This document shows positions 14,701 through 24,682 of a DNA stretch of 64,000 nt, in pieces. The notes under the pieces were generated by a model, which did no database searches, was not told the DNA's origin, and worked only from the letters and a program-made list of their open reading frames with translations. Source of the stretch: Anarhynchus alexandrinus (taxonomy: Eukaryota > Chordata > Aves > Charadriiformes > Charadriidae). The stretch's first letter is position 1. Each line of letters starts with the position of its first letter. Location of the stretch: positions 6,689,214-6,753,213 of the forward strand of contig VUYV01000007.1 in assembly GCA_008711295.1 (NCBI GenBank), in the 5' to 3' direction. A program made the translations under genes and the position numbers.

Positions 14701-17700
14701 GTTTCTGTACAGTAATATTTTTATGCCCTGGACAAAGGAAAAACCTCGGTCCTGTTAAACTGGACACGCTGTCGGCTGCTTACCGGGACTGGGCTGCTGC
14801 ACCCACCAGTCAGGTATCAATGGGTTTCTGCAGGTCTCCTGAGGGGGTGAGGGGCTTCTCTTGATGATCCCCAGGTACTCATCTACGCAGGGGGGCTGTG
14901 CGAGACCAGACACTGAGATCAGAGCGGGTTTGATGCTGTGCAGGGCAGCGGCTGCCCAAAGAGACACCTGCAGTGCTCAGAGCAGGTCCAAATGGCAGTG
15001 CCACCAGGATGCCAGTGAACTTTTTTTTTTTGGTTACAAAGAGCAAGTTTGGCATTCCTGGGGCTGTACACTCAGATAACACCCTCCAGAGCTACTGAGC
15101 AGAAGCAGCTCATGGTGACACAGCCAAGAAGGGGAACAGAGCTGTAAAAGAGCCTCTGTCCCTCGGCGAAGGTCTCGCCAAATGCAAATCTAAAGCAGGA
15201 GCCATTCATCAGCAACCGCATCCCACCACTGGCTCACTTCAATGAGCTGCAAGAACACAGCGTTGCTTGCCAGGCCAATTCCCAAAGCTTTGCAGACTGA
15301 ATTTTAGGAAGGCAACGCTTTATTAGCCAGCTCCCGCTCTCCGTCCACCTCCAGCCAAGGTGACCTGCAGCCACGGTGAAGGCTTACCTCTTTAATGAGG
15401 TCATCGATTGCAGAGGAACTGCAGTCCATCTCCGTGATGTCGTTGAGGCTGCTCCCGTTGGCAATGCCCGCTTTGCCTGGAAGGAGAGGCCAGGATGCAG
15501 TGAGCACACCCGCCCCCTCGCCGCAGCTCATCTCTCCACCGGGTTCTAGAAACCCTTCACCCCGTGAAAGTTATGAAACTGAGAACCACAGCAGAGCCAT
15601 GTAACAGCACCTCTTGGGGGGGGAAGCTCACAGCCCCCTCCAGCTCCACCCAGAGCTGCTTTTCAGGACCAAAATCCCATTTGCAACCCATTGTCCCAAT
15701 GCATGGTGACCAGGAATGAGGTGAATCAAAAATCTGGCTGGTAGCACAGACAGAGCTAGAGCAGAGGGCTGGTTTTTGGTTGGTTTGTTGTTTTTTTTTC
15801 TGAGCACCCCAGAGACCGTGGCGGCTGCTGCTGCTTCTCCTTTTTTCCGCCCGCTGCCCCGAGCGCAGCGGTGCTGCCGGTGGGAACCTGCAGTGCCATT
15901 TGCATAGCGGCACTGCGCCCCCCGTGTGAACACGGCCGGAGGAGACCGAGATGCTAAAAGGCATATTTCCTGACAGCAAGATTATTATTATTTTTTTCTT
16001 TTTGCAAGTTTTTTTTTTTTTTAAAAACTTTAAAAAAAGAAGGAAAAAGCGCACACAGCCTAACCACAAACAGAGATATACTTAGTGCGACCTGCACCGC
16101 ACCGGACATCGCAGCAGCAACTGCTCTCTGTGAAACTACTGCTACTCTAATCACTGCTGGCAAGAGAAAAGGGATTTACTGCAACTCCCTGCCACCCACC
16201 CAGGGGCAGGCGTTGGGAGGACAAGGGGATGGGGCTCAATTCCCCCCCTCCCCGAGGTGGGGGAAGGATTTTGAATTGGCCCCCACAACATCCTTATAGG
16301 ATGGAAGGTCGTGCAATGCTGCAATTAACCCCCATTTCCTAAGCAGCTGTTTGGAGGGAGAAAAAAGAAGCCTGTCCTTCCTCCCTCCCTCTCCCTGCCA
16401 CCGCGGTGATGCAGGGGACATCTTCTGCAAAGCAGGACACGCAAAGCGTCACGGCTTGAGAGCAGCATCTGGCCAGGAAGCTCTGCTCCGATGTAGGTCA
16501 GTGGCACGAGCCTGCGGTTACTCGCAGGACTGACCTGCGCCGGGGGGTCAGTCCCTTATTGGGGCACTCACATTTCTGTTCCTCCTCTGGCACGATCCTG
16601 TAGACCTTGTAGGGCTCGGAGATGTCCAGCTGGGACCTGTCCGTCACCTCCTCGAAGTCGGGGCTCTTGTTCAAAGCACAGCGCAGGCGCGTCTTCCATG
16701 TGGCCGGCTCCGCTTTGTCACCTTCTTTGAACTTGCCTTTGAACACAGCCCAAGCCTAAAACGAAGCAACGAAAAACCCCTCCGCGTGAGCTCTGCAGAA
16801 CCCCTCCACCCCCAGGGCAAAGGAGCTGGGGCCGCAAGAGAGCGTTTCGCATTTTGCTCTCCCCGCCTCTCTGCCCCTTGCACCCTCTCAACCATCCCAT
16901 GCGCGTTCGCCGTTTCGCTCCTAGACTGCGGACACGTGCGGCAGCCGCCACGCACGTGGGGACGGGTATCTGGGTGCAGAGCAGCACCACCTGCCCCGGG
17001 CGCAGGGAGGGCTGCAGCACCCACATTTCAAAGAAAAATAAAAAAAAAAGCAGAGGTCAAGGTCATTCCATGTGGCATCATCTCTGCACCGACAGGTCCA
17101 GAGCTGCTGGAGATGCCAGGAATCACTACTGAAGCGGTGATGTGCCTAACGACCTGGTAACACCGCAGTTACAGATCAAATTAAGCTTCCTTTTCCAGCT
17201 CATGACTAATAAGCAAAAGCTGGTTTCTTCTTAAAAATCAGAATCGTTTATGCTTTTGGTGGGAGAATACATTTTACCACTGAGTGGAGATTGCAAAATA
17301 TGTTATTTTTTTAAAGCTATGTATTTATTTTGTATATAATTATATGTTTTCAGATGGCTGAATTCAACACCATCCTTGTAATTCAGTGCTCGATCGGCCA
17401 CTAACCTACTGTCACTGCCCTGAAAGTGAACTTGCTCGCTGGTACAGATATTTGGAAGTGGGGACAGAGGAAAGGGAATTCCTGGGGAAAAACCTGACCT
17501 TTTCAGTTTAGGATGAAATTTTTCAGTTTTTCCCCAACCTCCCCCCCCACCCCCCCACTTCAGCCAAATTCAAAACTTCCTTCCCTCCTGCAAAGTCTTT
17601 TTTTTTTATTTGGTAAATCCAGCATTTTATCAAGAATAGCCTGATCAGAAGTTTAGAGCAGGTCAAATGGAGCACATCCAGCTCCTTCTCATGTCAGACC

Positions 17701-18125
17701 AGGATTCAAACGTGCTGAAAACAAACCTAAAACTGGTACCAACATTTGGCAAAGAGGAACAAATGCTCCCCAAAAACCCTGGGAGACCAATTGCATGGTG
17801 AAGCATCTCCTGCAGGAGTTAGAGATGCAAAACCCACAGGCAATGTGGGCTTCTCCCACCACCGAGACTGTCAGTGAGGAAAAAAAAAAAAAAAAGAGCA
17901 TTGCTGAGCCCAGGAACCATGGAGAAAAAGGCATTAACCATCTGTCCCTACCTTGAAAATAGAAGCATCCACCTCCTGGTTGTAGTCCTGCTTCCCAGCG
18001 TGTTTCCACGGGATGCGGAACATGGTTTTCTCCTCATTCTCCCAGATGAGCCCCGGGTACAGCTCACTGTCAATCTGCTCGATCAGCCACTGCCGGAGCC
18101 GTCGCCCGCCGTTGCGGTCACACAT
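11724..18125 (-). CDS. IRF8: Interferon regulatory factor 8 (spliced, 8 coding exons)
   Basis: IRF8 (ICSBP) is a nuclear transcription factor of myeloid and B-lineage cells that binds ISRE, EICE and AICE composite sites with partners such as PU.1, IRF1 and BATF. Coding exons on the minus strand are 18125-17952, 16755-16572, 15476-15388, 14895-14784, 14435-14388, 13860-13474, 13137-13022 and 11900-11724. All junctions are GT/AG, phases join, and the total is 1287 nt (428 aa; mammalian IRF8 is about 426). Exons 2-3 encode the winged-helix DNA-binding domain with the five family tryptophans at residues 13, 28, 40, 60 and 78. The exon at 13860-13474 and the next hold the IRF-association domain (about residues 204-370). 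Start codon TGTGAC context (MCDRNGG) lies one base after a splice acceptor at 18126, so the first exon is noncoding. The protein ends FRENQQIAV, close to the mammalian end. I recognised it by near identity of the DNA-binding domain to known IRF8, which separates it from IRF4. Confidence 0.97.
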
Positions 18126-19980
18126 TCTGGATGGAGCAAGAGATCCAAGCCCCATTAGGTCCCCCAGCACCGTCCCACCACAACTGGGGTACAAGGGATC
18201 ATGCCATGCTCTGGTTTGCCACATGCACAGCTGGTAGCGGCACTGCCTGCAGAGACAAGCAGCTTTCGGGAGCCCTGCAAGTCCCACATGCCAACCTCTG
18301 TACATTAAAATCCCCCCCTCTGCTTCTTTTATAATTAAAAAAAAAAAATCAAGGCAATTTTCTGTGAGTTACTACAAATTCTTCCTCCAGCTCAATCAAA
18401 GCTCTGCTCACCACGACAGGCTGACTTGGTGCTCTGCTTACTCTTTTTTTTTTTTCGCTGTGGTATAAGTCCCATAGGAAGCAGATGGATGGGGATTAAA
18501 GTGCCCGGTCGTGCTGTCACCTGAGCAGGTGACACTGGCCAGGCCATCCCAGGGCAGAGACTTATTAGCATCCATGGGAGATGGGAGCCAAATGCTTCCC
18601 CCAGCTGGTCTTGGCACAAGGGTCTGCCCCAGAGGGGACAGCAACCCCTCTCACCAGGCACTGCCTCTTTGGGGAGCAGTCACCAGTCCAGGCAGCACCC
18701 AGAGCTACAGCAGGGCTGGAGGCCACACAACCAATCCTCTTGAACAGAAAGCCAACACTAGGATGGAGTGGGGGGAAATGAAGTCATGCTTGCTGGGGAC
18801 CTTGAGTCATTTTTAGCTAAAACTGCTGGATGACTCCATGGAGGACCCAGAAGAAAACTTCTCCTGCCCAGCTGGAAGCAAAGTGCCAGGCTCAACTCTC
18901 CCAGCATTTCCTATCACGTCCATGGCAAGACCTACAGGGACTCCAGGAGTTGGTGGCCTGGCAGAAGTGACCAGACGCCCCAGGATCAGCCCTCCAGGCC
19001 TTTTGGGCTTACAGCTCTCCTCCAAATTTCACCAGACTGCCTCACCCTCATGCCTTTTTTATTTACTGCCCCATGGGAAGGTTTTGGGGAGAAGACGAGG
19101 ATGCTCCCAACACAGCCTAAGACCCGGTGGCCCGTGCTTTGCCACGGGCTCACACCAGCTCAGTGCCACCAACTTCTCTCTCTTCTCCCTTGCCCTACTA
19201 CTGCGCAGCGGGACACACAGACCTCTCTGGCCACCCACAGCACAGCCCCTGCTCTTAGGGATGGCCACAGCTAACATCACCAGCCAAAAGAACATGGACA
19301 GCACAGCTCTGGATCCCAGTTGCCACCACAGAGCAGGATGCCCCAAAGCACCTGCTGGAGCATGTCCCCAGAGGGATGAGGGTTACACACAGCTTCTCCA
19401 CAGGCTCCTGCGCCTGAGTTACACCAACTTGAGAGCCTCAGAAACACTCCCTGAAATGGGACTCCATCCTAATTCAGCTCATTTTCTAGAGAGCCTGTTC
19501 CCACCACTGGCTGAGGCCAGAGTTCCATTTCTCCTCCACGAAAGGCTGAGCAAAGCCCTCCAGGCTGCCGCTGGCGACACAAGCCAGCGAGCAGGCACAG
19601 GACACGGGCCAAGGAGTCCTTCCCACACAGCAAGCTGAGCACCAACCCCACTCCAGGAGGAACAAGCAGCCAGAAAAACTTGGCTGGCAGAGGCAGCACC
19701 GCACCATCACCCTGCGGTCCATCGCCCTCCCGATGATCCCAGCTCCAAGCCACCACTCAGCGCTCTCCCCATCCCATCCCATCCCGAGATCTGCCTTGAA
19801 GCAAAGGCGGGCAGCACCTCCCGCGACCCCAGCGCCGCCCAGCATCAAGCGGGCTCAGTCCTTGCTCACCCCCTCCCCGCACGCACGGGGCCCGTGGGCA
19901 GCGGGACGGCTCCATCCCGGGTCCCCCCGCTCCACCCGCCCCGCAGCGCGGGACGCGGGGACACCGCTACCCGCCCGTAC

Positions 19981-20008
19981 CTCCGCTCCGCGCGCGCTCC
20001 GCGCCGCT
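19981..20008 (-). other. IRF8: IRF8 noncoding exon 1 (approximate 5' end)
   Basis: A minus-strand donor (GGAG then GTACGG) sits at 19981/19980, and a TATA box lies at 20034-20040. Transcription should start about 25-30 bases below the TATA box, near 20005-20010, giving a very short untranslated exon spliced to the acceptor at 18127. The exact start is inferred. Intron 1 (18127-19980) holds a perfect AP-1 site (TGAGTCA, 18803-18809) and no exon that I can see. Confidence 0.6.
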
Positions 20009-20033
20009 GCCCGCGCCGCACACCGTGCCCGCC

Positions 20034-20209
20034 TTTTATAGCTGCCCGGGGGGCGGGGCCGCCAACGTCCACGCCCACACCTACGCCCCGCCAATAGCCA
20101 GCCGCCCCCTCCGTGCCCGCCCCGACCAATGGGGAGCCGCCTCCGCCTCCGGCCGCCCAATGCAGAGCCGCCCAGTGGGGCGCGTGCAGCCGGAGCAGCT
20201 TTCTCTGAA
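20034..20209 (-). promoter_or_regulatory. IRF8: IRF8 core promoter with TATA, CCAAT and GAS elements
   Basis: On the minus strand TATAAAA occupies 20040-20034. Upstream are a GC box (20051-20060) and three CCAAT pentamers on the plus strand at 20091-20095, 20126-20130 and 20157-20161; NF-Y can use either orientation. At 20201-20209 is TTCTCTGAA, a TTCN3GAA gamma-activated site about 195 bases above the predicted start. Mammalian IRF8 is known to be induced by interferon-gamma through a STAT1-bound GAS in a similar proximal position. The region is CpG-rich. An N at 20213 lies just beyond the GAS. Confidence 0.7.
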
Positions 20210-20218
20210 GGGNACCGA

Positions 20219-21200
20219 CCAGTTTCTCCAGTGCCAGATTAGTCCATCGCCAGTCCCAGACCAGTCTCCCCAGTGCTGGCCCAGTCCATCCCCAGTTACC
20301 AACCAGTCTCTTCTCAATATTAGATCAGCCCATCCCCAGTCCCAGACCAGTCTCTCCCCAGTCCCAGACCAGTCTCTCCCCAGCCCCAGATGAGTCTCCC
20401 CAGTCCCAGACTGGTCCATCCCCAGTCACAGACCAGTCTCTCCATAGTCTGAGATCAGTCCATCCCCAGACCAGTGTCCCCAGTCCCAGACTGGTACATC
20501 CCCAGTTACTGACCAGTCTCCCCAGTCCCAGATTGGTCCATCCCCAGTTCCAGATCAGTGTCCCCAGTCCCAGACCGGTCTCTTCCCAATCCATATTAGT
20601 CCATCTCCGGTTCCAGACCAGTCTCCCCAGTCCCAGGCCAGTCTCTTCCCAATCCCAGGTCAGTCCATCCCCAGCCCCAGACCAGTCTCTGCCTAGCCCC
20701 AGACTAGCATCCCCAGTCCCAGTCCAGTCCATACCCAGTTACCGACCAGTGTCCTCTGTCCCAGATCTCTCCATCCCCAGTCCCAGATCAATCTCCCCAG
20801 TCCCAGATCAATCCATCCCTAGTCCCAGACCAGCATCCCCAGTCCCAGACCAGTCCATACCCAGTTACCAGCAAGTGTCCTCTGTCCCAGACTGGTCCAT
20901 CCCCAGTCCCAGATCAGTCTCCCCAGTCCCAGATCAATCCATCCCTAGACCCAGACCAGTGTTCCCAGCCCCAGATCAGTCCATCCCCACTTTCAGACCA
21001 GTCTCCCCAGTCCCAGACCAGTTTCTCCCCAGTCCCAGATCAGTCCATCCCCAGACCCAGATCAGTCTTCCCAGTCTCAGACCAGTGCCCCCAGTCCCAG
21101 ATTGGTCCATCCCCAGTCCCAGAACAGTCTCCCCAGTGCCAGATCAGTCCATGCCCAGGCAGTTCCCAGTCCTCTCCCAGATCATCCCCAGTTCCCCGGA
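20219..21200. repeat. Minisatellite, about 42-bp period with ~21-bp half units
   Basis: About 1 kb of degenerate tandem repeats on the motif CCAGTCCCAGACCAGTCTCC alternating with GATCAGTCCATCCCCAGTC. The translated plus frame repeats every 14 codons, giving the 42-bp period. Plus strand is C-rich with few G; minus strand is full of GGG and GGGG runs. It begins within about 10 bases of the IRF8 GAS-like site. The N at 20213 at its edge suggests the array may be incompletely assembled. Confidence 0.9.
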
Positions 21201-24200
21201 TCAGTCCCTCCCTCGCCGCCCCGGCAGTGCCGCTGTCCCCCCGCCATCATCGCTGTCCCCGCAGTGCCCAGCAGCCCCAGTCCAGCCCGGACGTACCCAG
21301 CCGGGGCTGCCGGCCGGAGCAGAGCGTAAAGGACCATCTGCAGCCTGACTTCAGAGGGCTTTTTCGGGATTACCAGATTACACGCACATTTCTTGGAAGA
21401 AAACCATAATCACTCCCATGTGGGTAATACAGAGAAATGGGAAATGTATGGAGCTGCACAGATGGTATAATAAAAATAATGATCTAAGGTACACAACCTT
21501 TACTGTCATTTCTAATAAATAACGGCTGTAATAGCCCTTGTTTTTAAACACCCGACTGATCCTAATCAGATTCCCCCTATGAGATTTGGGGAGAGCCAAA
21601 AACCTCTTTTGCAATCAGATGCGGTTAGGAGGGTTATTTCTGGGTTTTTTGGTGTTTTCGGTTTTTTGATTATTTTTTTTTTTACAGAGAAACATGTTAA
21701 GCTTTGCAGAGGGAGTTTGCATCACCAACCCCCGCAGCACCAGTCCTGCCTGCCCGCGCCGGCCCACGACCCACCTCGATAAAAAAATTGTTTCCTTTGT
21801 ACAAGGTCTGGCAAATTCGAGATATTTTAAATCAAATGTCTCCATCCCCTTGTCCCCCCTGGAGCCCAACGAGCTAATTGCAACCGTGTTACCGGCAGGG
21901 CGATTCTGTCACCTCTTGGCTTCATTTTGGCTCCGCAACTTCATGGGCAGCCTGGAAAAATCCTGGAAAAGCAAAATCTCAGTTCCCTGGGGTGAGGGGG
22001 ATCCCGGCAGGAGGAGGATAAAATAATAAACCCCTTAAAACGGGGGTTTCAGCCGCTCACGGTCCTGGCAGCAGCGGGCTGGAAGGGAGCGAGGTGCCCC
22101 TGCATCCCTGCCGGTGGCTGGCAAGGGACAACACAAAACACAGCCTGGGGCGGGCAGCCCGGACAGGAATTTCTTGCAAGCTATTTCCCCGTGTGCCAGG
22201 GGGGAGCAGCATCCCGGGAAGCTCATTCACACTTCAGCGGAGTCATTTTCCCCACGTCGGAGGCACCACGGCTTTCGGGAGAGCTGAGCAGCGAAGCGTG
22301 CAGAGCTCTTATGGATGTAGAAAGAAGCGGAAAGCAGCCCGGTTTTCCCTGCTTCAGGGCTTGCCTTCCAGTGGCCAGAGGTCCTAAAGCCACCACAGGT
22401 CCCACTGATGTAGGCCAGAGTGGAAAAATATATATAGCCACCTGGGACGTGCCTCAAATTCGAGGAAATTGGGCTTGGAAGATGCTATTTGGGCAACGGT
22501 TGTTACTGTGATGCCAAGCGTGGGTGATGCTGCAGCTTAGGGGGGAGCGTCCCTTGTGAGTCCCCAAATCAGGGGGATTTTTCCAGGGATAACAGCTGCT
22601 TTGGTGCGCCACAGTTCCTTGGGGTACGTTTGAGTCCCGGGATGCCCAGCCGTGGGACGGGAGGGGGCACGGCCACCCGGGCTGGCGCATGTGATGGGGC
22701 AGCAGCGCTCCGCAGAGGTTATCACACCTACTGCAAAACTAATTTCTGCTTATCACAGATCTCCAATGACTTCCTATTAACACCAGAAACCAACTTTCTT
22801 CTTTTTTTCTTTTTTTTTTTTTTCCTGTGCACAAGTTCCATTTTTCTGCTTCCTAAAATGATAACAGAGGCATTAAATACAATATCGACCCGGTTTGCTC
22901 AACTTCCCTTCAGTCCACTCCATCAACAGCATTTATGGTCCCTGAACTCATTAATTGCTTGGGGCGCTTTCCCACACAGAGTACGCTGCAGGCACGAACC
23001 ACCACGTACCTCCATGGAGAATAACAGCCAAAGGGACCATTTTCTCCACCTAAAAAGACAGGGAAAAGCCCCCATATTTATTTTTTTTTTTACCCCTGGA
23101 ATCCTATACATTATGGCTAAACACTGCATCTTTAAAACTTTTAATTTTGCTGATGGTTCTCATCAAGAAAATAGGCAACAGGACAAACAGTGGAGCAGTC
23201 ATGTCAGTCCATCCCTCCTTTCCCACCAGGAAAAACGCAAATCAAGACCAGCCATCCTCACAGTTTTAATCACTCTCCTCTTTATAAGGAGTTGGGCAAG
23301 TAACCCCCAGTACTGTCACACTTGGAGTACCCAGAAATTTTCATTAGGGAATTCCTAGAAATATTTTAAGCCCTTTTTTTTCTCAGAACGGATTGCAGAA
23401 CAAATATTTTAGAGAAGCCAGGCAAGGTATTTATAGTAAAAGGCCAAGCTGGCGTGGAAGGTTTGAAGGTTTAAAACTAGAAGGGCTGTGTCGATGGATT
23501 GGGATCCCCATTGTAGGATGGATGTGGGGAGTCCTGGCAAAGGAAGGCAGCGAGGCCACGCTTTGGAAACACGGTGTACGAGTTTGGGATGTAAAAAGGG
23601 ACGTAGTCACGATCTTTCAATATTAAAGAGGCTGTTGGAGAAGGACAGCGTTAAATTGGTCTGCGGGTCAACCGAGTCAAATCGAGCAACTGGCTGCTTT
23701 TGCAACCGGGGACATTCAGATCGGGTGGCAGGGGAAACCCAAAACCGCTCTGGCTCCAGGGATGGAGGCGGTGGGGACAGGCAGACTCCGGCACAGCTGG
23801 GTTTCCCCCCTCCCTGGGGACGGTGGGTGAAGGAAAATGCCAGACAGACATCTGCCAAGGACAGGCTGGACCAGGAAAGTCCAAGCATAGCGAGGGGCAT
23901 CTGCAGCCCCAGGAGCCTCCGGCCCCTCTCCCCATCCCACGGGGTGACAGCCAGGCTCGGCAGCACACCCACACCCCGGGACCCATCCCTCCCTCCTTGG
24001 GGCAGCCTCGTGGGCTGCATCAGCCTCCAGCTTCACTGCAAAGCAGAATACAAGGTGGCCTCTCCCCATCTCACCCTACCCTGGCTTTCCAAGGTCTGTA
24101 TTGACATCTCCATGCCCTGCCGCAGGAGTGTCCGGGTGCCACGCTGCTGGAGAGAGGGACGGGGCTTGCTGCTGCCCTGCATGATGGAAACATGGCCATG
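21201..24200. other. Intergenic DNA between IRF8 promoter and phosphatase 3' end
   Basis: Mixed AT- and GC-rich DNA with several poly-T/poly-A runs (for example 22803-22822 and 23076-23090). I see no exon of a known gene. Part of it may be 3' UTR of the minus-strand phosphatase: candidate minus-strand signals are ATTAAA near 23264 and AATAAA near 23076, but none is decisive. Confidence 0.5.
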
Positions 24201-24204
24201 ATTA

Positions 24205-24425
24205 AATACTAGGAAGAAATTTTTCACTTTAAGGGTAGTAAGGCACTGAAACAGGTTGCCCAGAGGAGCTGTGGATGCCCCATCCCTGGAGGTGTTCAAG
24301 GCCAGGCTGGATGGGACTTGGAGCAACCTGGTCTGGTGGGAGGTGTCCCTGCCTATGGCACGGGGGTTGGAACTCAATGATCTTCAAGGTCCTTTCCAAC
24401 CCAAACCATTCTATGATTCTATGAT
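24205..24425 (+). mobile_element. CR1 LINE 3' end fragment
   Basis: The stretch has the familiar CR1 3' layout: CACTGAAACAGGTTGCCCAG, then CCATCCCTGGAGGTGTTCAA, then AACTCAATGATCTTCAAGGT, ending in the ATTCTATGATTCTATGAT tail at 24408-24425. It is 5'-truncated, as most CR1 copies are, and carries only the distal end. It lies about 260 bases beyond the stop codon of the phosphatase gene and in the opposite orientation. Confidence 0.93.
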
Positions 24426-24682
24426 CCAGTGGGGAATGGGGGAAGGGGACAGTGCAAGACACTGTCATCAATCAACTGGCTTGCCCAGAGGTACACACGG
24501 AGCCGGCAGCCAAGGGGAGGCTCTGCGAGTCCCGACTCCCTCGCTCCAACCCTCGAGCCCGCAGCCGAGGCCGGCACTGGCTGCTTTCTGCCCGAGACAT
24601 GAATCCCTTAGAGCGCTTGGCAAAGGGAATATGGAGTTTTCCAAGCCCCAGGGCCAACGTCTGCCTGCGAGCAGCCGGCGGC

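Noticed and set aside
18803..18809. AP-1/AICE-like TGAGTCATTTT in IRF8 intron 1
   Set aside because: The AP-1 core is perfect but the IRF half is not (TTTT rather than TTTC), and a single 7-mer is expected by chance in a region of this size.
18838..19638. 266-codon plus-strand open frame in IRF8 intron 1
   Set aside because: It lies in GC-rich DNA where stops are rare, shows no domain or recognisable similarity, and is antisense to IRF8 with no promoter evidence.
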